A DNA stretch of 7,329 nt from the NCBI GenBank assembly GCA_024403585.1, contig JAKSRN010000095.1:1-7329 (forward strand), written 5' to 3'. This document shows, piece after piece, positions 1-6,005 of the stretch. The stretch is from Lachnospiraceae bacterium. Its GTDB lineage: Bacteria; Bacillota; Clostridia; Lachnospirales; Lachnospiraceae. The notes under the pieces are model-generated. The model saw only the letters and a list, made by a program, of their open reading frames with translations. It was not told the origin of the DNA and searched no databases. Positions within the stretch are counted from its first letter, which is position 1, and each line of letters begins with the position of its first letter. The position numbers and the translations under genes are program-made.

Positions 1-27
1 ACATCAACTGAAATATGAATGATTTAT

Positions 28-62
28 AGAATTCTGTGATGCATATCACAGAATTCTTTTTT
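28..62 (+). promoter_or_regulatory. Perfect 13-bp dyad with Crp/Fnr-type core, upstream of asrA
   Basis: The arms AGAATTCTGTGAT (28-40) and its exact complement (45-57) flank a GCAT centre. The core reads TGTGA-N6-TCACA, the consensus half-site arrangement of Crp/Fnr-family regulators. Its centre (42.5) falls at -41.5 relative to the start inferred from the extended -10 at 69-77, which is the class II activator position. The right arm runs into six T residues (57-62), so the same DNA could also be an intrinsic terminator for a gene left of the window. The dyad is seen directly; operator function is inferred, and no regulator gene lies in the window. Confidence 0.6.
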
Positions 63-68
63 GGTTTG

Positions 69-77
69 TGGAATACT
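69..77 (+). promoter_or_regulatory. Candidate extended -10 promoter of asrABC
   Basis: TG (69-70), one base, then AATACT (72-77) forms an extended -10 element matching TATAAT at four of six positions. There is no good -35 hexamer at the expected distance; the Crp/Fnr-like dyad occupies that place, as at activator-dependent class II promoters. The predicted start is near 84, giving a leader of about 46 nt before asrA. Confidence 0.45.
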
Positions 78-129
78 TGGGATAACGAGTGAAAGCTGAA
101 AACTATTTCAGAAAAACAAGGAGGAAAGT

Positions 130-1122
130 ATGGGAGTTCTCTTAACTAAAAAAGCGGCCGATGAAATTTTTGCCCAGTGGGTGAAAAAATATGATGTGTA
201 TGCGCCGATGGTAATGGAGGGAGAGGGCTGTTTTTCCGATACAGATTGTGTTCGTTACGGAAAACCGGCATCTCTGGACGATATTGAGTGGAACAGAAAA
301 TCAGAGTATTCCTTCAAGGAAGTGCTTCTGGCAATCAATGAAACAATCTTTTATTTCACTGAGAACCAGACCACGATCCCTGAGGGACCAAAGAAAGATA
401 TTGTAATCTTTCTGAGAGCCTGCGACCTGAATGCACTGAAACGTCTGGATCAGATCTATCTGGATAACAAATTCGGTGATTTCTATTACGAGAGAGTTCG
501 TGAAAAAGCAAAATTTGTTCTGATGGGATGCTCCGAGAGCTGTGCTTCCGGCTTCTGCGTATCTATGGGAACCAATAAAGCAGACAATTATGACCTGAGC
601 CTGAAGGTAGAGGGAGATGCAGTATATGCAGATGTAAAAGATACTGTATTCGATGAGCTGACAGCAGCAGGTGCAGCCTGCGATTTCCAGCCGGACTATG
701 TCACAGAGAATAAAGAGAAAGTGACCTTACCGAAGCATCCGGAGACAATCGGCAAGGATGCAGAGATCTGGAAAGAGTACGGATCCCGCTGTATTAACTG
801 TGGACGCTGCAATTTTGCCTGTCCAACCTGTACCTGCTTTACCATGCAGGATATTTTCTACAATGACAATCCGAAAGTCGGTGAGAGAAGACGAGTATGG
901 GCATCCTGCCAGGTGGATGATTTTGACACCATCGCCGGAGGAATCAAATTCCGTAAGGACAATGCAGACCGTGTTCGTTATAAAGTGCTGCATAAAGTAT
1001 ATGACTTTGAGAAACGCTTTGGTTATCCGATGTGCGTAGGCTGTGGACGCTGCGATGACATCTGTCCGGAGTACATCTCCTACAGCAACCTGCTGAACCG
1101 TCTTGCAAAGGAGGAGAAATAA
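130..1122 (+). CDS. asrA: Anaerobic sulfite reductase subunit A (AsrA), dicluster 4Fe-4S electron-transfer protein
   Basis: This 330-residue cytoplasmic protein is the iron-sulfur subunit of the NADH-dependent, siroheme-containing Asr sulfite reductase. Two C-x2-C-x2-C-x3-C ferredoxin motifs are visible in the C-terminal third: C221/C224/C227/C231, followed by a further PTC, and C302/C305/C308/C312-P. The region before them carries the family-like segments FLRACDLNALKRLDQIY (about 94-110) and a cysteine-rich stretch near 133-143 (C134, C138, C143) that may bind another centre or be structural. Length fits the family (about 330-350). The start is fixed by AAGGAGG at 118-124, five nt before the ATG. 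The stop overlaps the asrB start by one nt (TAATG), implying translational coupling. Family knowledge places AsrA between the flavin subunit AsrB and the catalytic AsrC. Identity is strongly supported by the asrABC gene order; the exact electron path is inferred. Confidence 0.95.
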   Translation: MGVLLTKKAADEIFAQWVKKYDVYAPMVMEGEGCFSDTDCVRYGKPASLDDIEWNRKSEYSFKEVLLAINETIFYFTENQTTIPEGPKKDIVIFLRACDLNALKRLDQIYLDNKFGDFYYERVREKAKFVLMGCSESCASGFCVSMGTNKADNYDLSLKVEGDAVYADVKDTVFDELTAAGAACDFQPDYVTENKEKVTLPKHPETIGKDAEIWKEYGSRCINCGRCNFACPTCTCFTMQDIFYNDNPKVGERRRVWASCQVDDFDTIAGGIKFRKDNADRVRYKVLHKVYDFEKRFGYPMCVGCGRCDDICPEYISYSNLLNRLAKEEK

Positions 1123-1913
1123 TGAAAAACGAATATATTCCTCAGACATCCGAGATCCGTGAGGTAATCCGCCACACCGATCTTGAGTACACCTTCCGTA
1201 TGACCTATGACGGAGAAGTAAAACCGGGACAGTTTTTTGAAATCTCCATACCAAAATACGGTGAGGCGCCGATCTCTGTCAGCGGTATCGCAGAGGGGCT
1301 TGTAGACTTTACCGTTCGTCGTGTCGGCGCAGTAACCAATGAAGTGTTCGAGAATTACGAGGGAGACAGCCTTCTGATTCGCGGACCATACGGCAATGGC
1401 TTTGATATTGAAAATTATAAAGGAAAAGAGATCGTAATCATTGGCGGTGGTACAGGCGTATCCCCTATGCGTGGTGTGATTCAGTATTTCGCTGCTCACC
1501 CGGAAGATTGTGTAAGCTGTACCGTGATCGCCGGCTTCAAGAGCCCGGAGGATGCTCTTTTCAAAGCTGATTTTGAAGAGTGGAAGAAAACCATCAATGT
1601 GATCAAAACAGTAGACCGTGCACCGGAAGGCTATGATGGCCCTGTAGGAATGGTAACAAAATATATTCCTGATCTGAAATTCCAGGATGTAAACAATGCA
1701 GTATTTATCTGTGTAGGACCTCCGATCATGATCAAATTCACAATCATGGAGATTCAGAAGCTGGGCGTAAAGGAAGAGCAGATCTGGACCTCTTACGAGC
1801 GCAAGATGTGCTGTGGACTTGGAAAATGCGGACACTGCCGAATGAACGATAAATACGTATGTCTCGACGGCCCTGTATTCAACTATACAGAAGCTAAAGA
1901 ACTGTTTGATTAA
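1122..1913 (+). CDS. asrB: Anaerobic sulfite reductase subunit B (AsrB), FAD/NAD(H)-binding 2Fe-2S reductase
   Basis: This 263-residue protein of the ferredoxin-NADP reductase superfamily resembles PyrK and the dihydroorotate dehydrogenase electron-transfer subunit. It should oxidise NADH and feed electrons to AsrA and AsrC. The FAD-binding beta-barrel spans about residues 5-100, with APISVSG (49-55) in the flavin-binding position and GPYGNGF (88-94). A nucleotide-binding fold follows, with IIGGGTGVSPMRG (106-118) and CVGPPIM (197-203). The C-terminal 2Fe-2S motif has C231, C236, C239 and C247, with an extra adjacent C230. The start ATG overlaps the asrA stop and has AAAGGAGG ending at 1114. 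The asrC ribosome site TAAGGAGGG incorporates the asrB stop codon. Length is normal for AsrB (about 260-275). The operon context separates it from PyrK, since no pyrD is nearby. Confidence 0.95.
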   Translation: MKNEYIPQTSEIREVIRHTDLEYTFRMTYDGEVKPGQFFEISIPKYGEAPISVSGIAEGLVDFTVRRVGAVTNEVFENYEGDSLLIRGPYGNGFDIENYKGKEIVIIGGGTGVSPMRGVIQYFAAHPEDCVSCTVIAGFKSPEDALFKADFEEWKKTINVIKTVDRAPEGYDGPVGMVTKYIPDLKFQDVNNAVFICVGPPIMIKFTIMEIQKLGVKEEQIWTSYERKMCCGLGKCGHCRMNDKYVCLDGPVFNYTEAKELFD

Positions 1914-1925
1914 GGAGGGCGGAAG

Positions 1926-2912
1926 ATGAGTCTGGATATCAATACCAAAAAAGCGAAAAAGAATGCGTTCCGTATCTCTAAGGAAAGAGGAATCGGTGCG
2001 TCCCGAATCCGTGTACCGGGCGGTTATCTGCACGCAGATGTTCTTGGCATGGTTCAGGATATTGCAAAAGAGTACGGAAACGGCTATATTCACCTGACAA
2101 CCCGCCAGGGATTTGAGATTGAGGGAATCCATCTGGAAGATATGGATGCCATCAATGAGAAGCTGCAGCCGATCATTGACCTGGTAGAGACAAACCAGGA
2201 TCCATCCATAAAAGGCTACCCGGCTTCCGGAACAAGAAATATCTCTGCCTGCATCGGAAACAATGTCTGCCCGTTTGCCAATTACAATACCGCAAATCTG
2301 GCAAGAAGAATCGATAAGGAGATCTTCCCGAATGATCTGCATTTTAAAGTAGCATGTACAGGCTGTTCCAATGACTGTGCAAAGGCAAGAATGCATGACT
2401 TCGGTGTCATCGGTCAGACAATGCCTCAGTATGATCCGACACGCTGTGTCAGCTGCAAAGCCTGCATCAAGGGCTGTCAGTCTCTTTCAGTAGGTGCTCT
2501 TCGCATGGAGAATTATAAGATCGTCCGCGACGCAGAGAAATGTATCGGATGCGGTGTCTGCGTAACAAAATGCCCTACAAGAGCATGGACCAGAAGCAAA
2601 CAGAAATACTATAAACTGTCCATTATGGGCCGTACAGGAAAGAAAAATCCACGTCTGGGCGAGGATTTCCTGGTATGGGCAGATGAGGACAGCATCGTAA
2701 AGATCATCAAGAATACGTACGATTATGTGGAGAAATACATCTCTCCGAATGCGCCTGGAAGAAAAGAGCATATCGGTTATATCATCGACCGTACCGGCTT
2801 CGAACTCTTCAAGGAGTATGCGCTGAAGGATGTAAAGCTGCTTCCTGAAACAAAGATGCATTCCAATGTTTACTGGAGTGGAATCCACTTTGATAACGGC
2901 AATAAAAACTGA
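1926..2912 (+). CDS. asrC: Anaerobic sulfite reductase subunit C (AsrC), catalytic siroheme-4Fe4S subunit
   Basis: This 328-residue protein is the catalytic subunit for six-electron reduction of sulfite to hydrogen sulfide. An N-terminal ferredoxin-like nitrite/sulfite-reductase half-domain includes HLTTRQGFEIEGI (56-68). The coupled siroheme-4Fe4S signature follows as C109-x5-C115 and C147-x3-C151, in the contexts SACIGNNVCP and CTGCSNDCAKARMHDFG. Two inserted ferredoxin motifs follow: C174/C177/C180/C184 and C206/C209/C212/C216-P. The order sulfite-reductase core then dicluster ferredoxin is typical of AsrC and of small clostridial sulfite reductases. The start has AAGGAGGG at 1912-1919, six nt upstream of the ATG, and the gene lies 12 nt after asrB. 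It is the last gene of the operon, with a terminator starting 41 nt after the stop. All expected ligand cysteines are present, so the enzyme should be active. An assimilatory versus energy-conserving role cannot be told from sequence. Confidence 0.95.
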   Translation: MSLDINTKKAKKNAFRISKERGIGASRIRVPGGYLHADVLGMVQDIAKEYGNGYIHLTTRQGFEIEGIHLEDMDAINEKLQPIIDLVETNQDPSIKGYPASGTRNISACIGNNVCPFANYNTANLARRIDKEIFPNDLHFKVACTGCSNDCAKARMHDFGVIGQTMPQYDPTRCVSCKACIKGCQSLSVGALRMENYKIVRDAEKCIGCGVCVTKCPTRAWTRSKQKYYKLSIMGRTGKKNPRLGEDFLVWADEDSIVKIIKNTYDYVEKYISPNAPGRKEHIGYIIDRTGFELFKEYALKDVKLLPETKMHSNVYWSGIHFDNGNKN

Positions 2913-2953
2913 TTTTTGAAATGACACAAAACTGAAACTTTTTCAATGGGTTC

Positions 2954-2998
2954 TGCCCGGTCACTCGACTCCCTTGTGACCGGGCATTTCTCTGTTTT
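2954..2998 (+). terminator. Intrinsic terminator after asrC
   Basis: An 11-bp perfect GC-rich stem, TGCCCGGTCAC (2954-2964) with its complement at 2976-2986, has an 11-nt loop. It is followed by the T-rich tract TTTCTCTGTTTT (2987-2998). It separates asrABC from the rnz cluster. Confidence 0.88.
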
Positions 2999-3005
2999 CG
3001 TCTCG

Positions 3006-3034
3006 TTGCGGGAAAAAAGAAAGTGTGGTATCAT
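3006..3034 (+). promoter_or_regulatory. Candidate sigma-A promoter for the rnz cluster
   Basis: TTGCGG (3006-3011) is followed after exactly 17 bp by TATCAT (3029-3034), preceded by TGG, giving an extended -10. It lies between the asr terminator and rnz, where a new promoter is needed. The predicted start is near 3041, leaving a leader of about 38 nt. Confidence 0.6.
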
Positions 3035-3063
3035 AGTTTGCACAAATTGACAAGCCTGTGAAA

Positions 3064-3071
3064 GATGAGGT
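3064..3071 (+). promoter_or_regulatory. Ribosome binding site deciding the rnz start
   Basis: GATGAGGT, with GAGG at 3067-3070, lies eight nt before ATG 3079. A GTG in the same frame at 3058 lies upstream of this site and would add seven residues that the family lacks. Confidence 0.6.
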
Positions 3072-3078
3072 AGAAAGT

Positions 3079-3990
3079 ATGTTAGATGTATGCCTCCTCG
3101 GAACAGGAGGAATGATGCCGCTGCCGGGCAGATGGCTGACCTCCCTGATGACGAGATACAACGGCAGTAATCTGCTGATCGACTGCGGCGAAGGGACGCA
3201 GATCGCCATAAAAGAAAAGGGCTGGACGTTTAAACCACTGGATACGATTCTTTTTACCCACTATCATGCAGATCATATTTCCGGTCTTCCGGGAATCCTG
3301 CTTGCTATGGTAAATGCTGATCGTACCGAACCACTGACTCTCGTAGGCCCAAAAGGTCTTGCAAGAGTAGTAGGCGGACTCAGGGTCATCTGTCCGGAAG
3401 TACCTTTTGAGATCAACTATATAGAGCTGACAGAGCCGGAGCAGGAACTGCGTCTGAACGGATACAGAATCACAGCATTCCGTGTCCAGCACAGCACCAT
3501 CTGTTACGGCTATACGCTGGATATTGACCGCTCCGGCAAATTTGATGTGGAGCGTGCCAAGGCTCAGAACATTCCGCTGAAACTCTGGAACCCTCTGCAG
3601 AAGGGACAGACCATCGAACTGGATGGCGTGGTGTATACACCGGATATGGTACTTGGCGGAGCAAGAAAGGGAATCCGTTTGACCTATTGTACAGATTCCC
3701 GTCCGGTAAAAACAATTGCAGAGCATGCAAAAGACTCTGATCTCTTTATCTGCGAAGGAATGTACGGAGAGCCTGAAAAAGAAGCATCCGCAAGAGAGAA
3801 AAAACACATGACCTTCAAGGAGGCGGCAGGACTGGCTAAAGAAGCCGGTGTAAAAGAGATGTGGCTGACCCATTATTCTCCGTCGCTGGTGCATCCTGAG
3901 TGGTTTGTAAAAGATGCGAAAGCAATCTTTTCTGAGACCCACCTGGGTAAGGATCTGAAGTCTGTGGAACTGGACTTTGAGGAAGAATAA
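3079..3990 (+). CDS. rnz: Ribonuclease Z (tRNA 3' processing endonuclease)
   Basis: This 303-residue cytoplasmic metallo-beta-lactamase-fold nuclease cuts tRNA precursors just after the discriminator base, mainly those lacking an encoded CCA. The zinc motif HxHxDH is H61-Y-H63-A-D65-H66 in FTHYHADHISG. Further likely ligands are H138 (VQHST), D206 (YCTDSRP) and H265 (LTHYSP), with the RNase Z-typical H243 (KKHMTF). The segment at about 145-182 (DIDRSGKFDVERAKAQN onward) corresponds to the flexible arm that grips the tRNA elbow. The N-terminus LLGTGGMMP and DCGEGTQIAIK (35-45) are family hallmarks. Length fits the short bacterial RNase Z class (about 300-310). It is probably the first gene of a cluster with tsaD, another tRNA-maturation gene. 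The two tRNA-Ser genes downstream lack CCA and are natural substrates, which is an inference. Confidence 0.93.
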   Translation: MLDVCLLGTGGMMPLPGRWLTSLMTRYNGSNLLIDCGEGTQIAIKEKGWTFKPLDTILFTHYHADHISGLPGILLAMVNADRTEPLTLVGPKGLARVVGGLRVICPEVPFEINYIELTEPEQELRLNGYRITAFRVQHSTICYGYTLDIDRSGKFDVERAKAQNIPLKLWNPLQKGQTIELDGVVYTPDMVLGGARKGIRLTYCTDSRPVKTIAEHAKDSDLFICEGMYGEPEKEASAREKKHMTFKEAAGLAKEAGVKEMWLTHYSPSLVHPEWFVKDAKAIFSETHLGKDLKSVELDFEEE

Positions 3991-4039
3991 GGCATTCAGG
4001 AAGTGATTCGGAGGTGGTATACAGACCGTCCGGCATAGA

Positions 4040-4089
4040 CTGCCCTTTGGCAGCATATACATAATTTATAATAGAAAGATAAAAGAAAC
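4040..4089 (+). promoter_or_regulatory. tsaD leader: small hairpin, TATAAT box, no clear Shine-Dalgarno
   Basis: The 99-nt gap between rnz and tsaD holds a 5-bp hairpin (CTGCC at 4040-4044, GGCAG at 4049-4053, loop CTTT) and a consensus TATAAT at 4067-4072. No acceptable -35 is found 15-19 bp upstream and no TG extension precedes the box. The 17 nt before ATG 4090 are purine-rich but contain no GGAGG. If the box is a promoter, the leader would be only about 11 nt. Read-through from rnz is equally possible. Confidence 0.3.
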
Positions 4090-5115
4090 ATGGAAGAAAA
4101 AGATATTTTAATACTTGCGATTGAAAGTTCCTGTGATGAAACAGCGGCAGCAGTGATCAAAAACGGAAGAACGGTCCTGTCCAATGTGATCTCATCCCAG
4201 ATTGCCCTGCATACCCTTTACGGAGGAGTTGTGCCGGAAATCGCATCAAGAAAACATATTGAGAAGATCAATCAGGTCATCGAAGAGGCACTTCTTCAGG
4301 CAGAGGTGACCTTAGAAGAGATTGATGCAATTGCAGTAACCTACGGACCGGGACTGGTAGGAGCCCTTCTGGTAGGTGTTGCAGAAGCAAAAGCCATTGC
4401 CTATGCGGCTAAGAAACCGCTGGTGGGTGTACACCATATTGAGGGTCATGTATCCGCAAACTATATTGAGAATAAAGATCTGGAACCACCGTTCCTGTGC
4501 GAGATCATCTCCGGAGGCCATACTCATCTGGTAATCGTCAAGGATTACGGTGAGTTTGAGATCCTTGGACGTACAAGAGACGATGCGGCGGGAGAGGCAT
4601 TTGACAAGGTTGCCCGTGCGATCGGACTTGGCTATCCGGGAGGTCCGAAGATTGACAAGCTGTCCAAAGAGGGAAATCCTCAGGCCATTCAGTTCCCGAG
4701 AGCAAAAATGACGGGCACAGAATACGATTTCAGCTTCAGTGGTCTGAAATCTGCTGTACTGAACTATCTGAATAAATGTAAGATGACCGGTGAAGAGATC
4801 AACGAAGCCGATGTTGCCGCTTCCTTCCAGCAGTCCGTAGTGGATGTACTGGTAGATACTGCCATCCGTGCGGCAAAGGATAAAGGAATTGATAAGCTGG
4901 CCATCGCAGGCGGTGTTGCTTCCAATCAGACCCTCAGGAATGCCATGGCTGCAGCCTGTGAGAAGAATAAGATTAAGTTCTATCATCCGTCACCAATCTT
5001 CTGTACAGATAATGCAGCGATGATCGGTGTGGCTGGTTACTATGAGTTCCTGAAAGGTACCAGAAGCGGTCTGGACCTGAATGCGGTTCCGAACCTGAAA
5101 CTGGGTGAGAGATAG
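4090..5115 (+). CDS. tsaD: tRNA N6-adenosine threonylcarbamoyltransferase TsaD (Kae1/YgjD/Gcp)
   Basis: This 341-residue ASKHA-fold protein transfers threonylcarbamoyl from threonylcarbamoyl-AMP to A37 of ANN-decoding tRNAs, working with TsaB and TsaE; neither is in the window. Visible family motifs are IESSCDETAAAV (11-22), YGGVVPEIASRKH (44-56), GPGLVGALLVG (86-96), and the metal-binding H116-I-E-G-H120 with D307 in FCTDNAAMIG. Nucleotide-binding SGGHTHLV lies at 141-148, AIGLGYPGGP at 177-186 and AGGVASNQ at 273-280. Length is typical (about 335-345). The start is chosen because IESSCDET at residue 11 matches the usual N-terminus, although no good ribosome site precedes it. It sits between rnz and ispD, 99 and 100 nt away. 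The product is almost always essential, so it must be expressed despite the poor initiation region. Confidence 0.95.
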   Translation: MEEKDILILAIESSCDETAAAVIKNGRTVLSNVISSQIALHTLYGGVVPEIASRKHIEKINQVIEEALLQAEVTLEEIDAIAVTYGPGLVGALLVGVAEAKAIAYAAKKPLVGVHHIEGHVSANYIENKDLEPPFLCEIISGGHTHLVIVKDYGEFEILGRTRDDAAGEAFDKVARAIGLGYPGGPKIDKLSKEGNPQAIQFPRAKMTGTEYDFSFSGLKSAVLNYLNKCKMTGEEINEADVAASFQQSVVDVLVDTAIRAAKDKGIDKLAIAGGVASNQTLRNAMAAACEKNKIKFYHPSPIFCTDNAAMIGVAGYYEFLKGTRSGLDLNAVPNLKLGER

Positions 5116-5194
5116 GAAGCTCTCTGATACGGAGGTTGGATACCGGAGTCTGGTTTTCAGCCGGATCAAGAGGCAAAACCTGCTTGTTGCAGGC

Positions 5195-5212
5195 AGGAGA
5201 AGGACAGAGGGG
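5195..5212 (+). promoter_or_regulatory. Ribosome binding region deciding the ispD start
   Basis: The purine stretch AGGAGAAGGACAGAGGGG precedes ATG 5216. AGGAGAAGGA lies 11 nt away and GAGGGG three nt away. An earlier in-frame ATG at 5105 lies inside tsaD and would add 37 residues with no IspD similarity, so it is rejected. The preceding gap (5116-5194) holds only an imperfect hairpin at 5139-5167 and a 5-bp one at 5179-5193. Confidence 0.55.
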
Positions 5213-5215
5213 CAT

Positions 5216-5914
5216 ATGGCAGCAGAAAAAAGAACAGCAATCGTATTAGCTGCGGGACAGGGAAAAAGAATGGGGACGACCGTTCAGAAACAGTTTCTGG
5301 AACTGAAGGGAAGACCTCTGATCTGTTATACCCTGGATCATTTTCAGTCGGCAGACTGTATTGATGAGATCATTCTTGTAACAGGAAAAGAGCATATCGA
5401 TTATTGTCGGAAGGAAATTGTGGAAGCCGGCGGTTATACAAAGGTTTCAAAGGTTATAGAAGGCGGTGCAGAACGCTATGATTCCGTCTATCAGGGATTG
5501 CTGGCCTGCGAGGATACCTCGTATGTGTTTATCCAGGATGGAGCAAGGATCTTTTCTGATGAGGCGATCCTGCAGCGTGGATGGGAGCAGGTACAGAAGT
5601 TGAAGTCTGCAGTGGCAGCAGTACCGTCCAAGGATACCGTTAAGGTGGTATCCGGTTCAGACCATCTGGTAGAAAGTACCCCTGACAGAAGCACAATCTG
5701 GTGTATCCAGACGCCACAGATTTTTGCCTATGACAGAATCCGTACAGCCTATGATCAGATTTACACATCTGACCGTGCGGGGATCACGGATGATGCCATG
5801 GTTCTGGAGCGGTTTTCGGAACACAAGGTCTATCTTTTCGAGGCAAGTTATCGGAATATAAAGATCACAACACCGGAAGATCTGCTGATCGCGGAGGCAT
5901 TTTTGGCTCTGTAA
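5216..5914 (+). CDS. ispD: 2-C-methyl-D-erythritol 4-phosphate cytidylyltransferase (IspD)
   Basis: This 232-residue cytoplasmic enzyme of the MEP isoprenoid pathway joins CTP and methylerythritol phosphate to give CDP-methylerythritol. The nucleotide-binding signature LAAGQGKRMG (11-20) is followed by K25-QFLEL and P34-L (GRPLICYTL). Other landmarks are EGGAERYDSVYQGL (82-95), QDGARIF (107-113) with the metal-binding D108, AAVPSKDTVK (134-143), R158, QTPQIF (165-170), GITDDAMVLE (189-198) and NIKITTPEDL (214-223). These fit IspD better than the related ribitol-phosphate cytidylyltransferase TarI. The usual HDGARP motif reads QDGARI here, a modest divergence outside the core catalytic residues. 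Length is normal (about 220-235). No ispF follows; the gene instead sits downstream of tsaD and 91 nt before an unrelated ORF. Probable operon membership is inferred from strand and lack of terminators. Confidence 0.9.
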   Translation: MAAEKRTAIVLAAGQGKRMGTTVQKQFLELKGRPLICYTLDHFQSADCIDEIILVTGKEHIDYCRKEIVEAGGYTKVSKVIEGGAERYDSVYQGLLACEDTSYVFIQDGARIFSDEAILQRGWEQVQKLKSAVAAVPSKDTVKVVSGSDHLVESTPDRSTIWCIQTPQIFAYDRIRTAYDQIYTSDRAGITDDAMVLERFSEHKVYLFEASYRNIKITTPEDLLIAEAFLAL

Positions 5915-5969
5915 ACCGGTTTGTGAAGCTGTTGTAAGTTTTGTTTTTCATGAACTATTGAATAATCGG

Positions 5970-5999
5970 TCCGAAGTGTTTTCGGAAAGTGTGCGGAGG
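5970..5999 (+). promoter_or_regulatory. Leader hairpin and ribosome binding site of the 224-residue protein gene
   Basis: A 6-bp hairpin (TCCGAA at 5970-5975, TTCGGA at 5981-5986, loop GTGTT) is followed by GCGGAGG (5993-5999). The Shine-Dalgarno core is six nt before ATG 6006 and three before ATG 6003. This favours ATG 6006 and rules out the in-frame TTG at 5958. An AATAAT at 5961-5966 is a weak -10 candidate without a matching -35. Confidence 0.45.
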
Positions 6000-6005
6000 A
6001 AAATG

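Noticed and set aside
25..30. TATAGA as an alternative -10 for asrA
   Set aside because: The place of its -35 (about 2-7) shows no match, and the transcript would begin inside the dyad with an intrinsic-terminator-like hairpin at its very start.
1080..2396. 438-codon minus-strand ORF antisense to asrB and asrC
   Set aside because: It lies across two well-supported genes in opposite orientation, has no recognisable domain and is cysteine- and histidine-rich in a shadow-like way. It is a coding-strand shadow.
3058..3078. Upstream GTG start that would lengthen rnz by seven residues
   Set aside because: The GAGG site lies after this codon and before ATG 3079, and family members begin at the MLDVCLLGTGG segment.
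3082..4062. 326-codon minus-strand ORF antisense to rnz
   Set aside because: rnz on the + strand has all its catalytic residues. The antisense product has no family features and no ribosome site of note.
5139..5193. Imperfect hairpin GAT(a)CCGG(agt)CTG...CAG-CCGG-ATC and a 5-bp CCTGC/GCAGG hairpin before ispD, considered as a riboswitch or attenuator
   Set aside because: The stems are short and bulged, no T tract follows and no known riboswitch consensus was recognised. They are compatible with chance in a 100-nt gap.
5105..5215. 37-residue N-terminal extension of IspD starting inside tsaD
   Set aside because: The extension has no IspD similarity. A purine-rich ribosome site precedes ATG 5216, which gives the normal family length.
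5913..5922. AAACCGGTTT palindrome at the ispD stop codon, considered as an operator or terminator
   Set aside because: It is only 10 bp with no loop or T tract, and no promoter features are close enough to give it a regulatory role.
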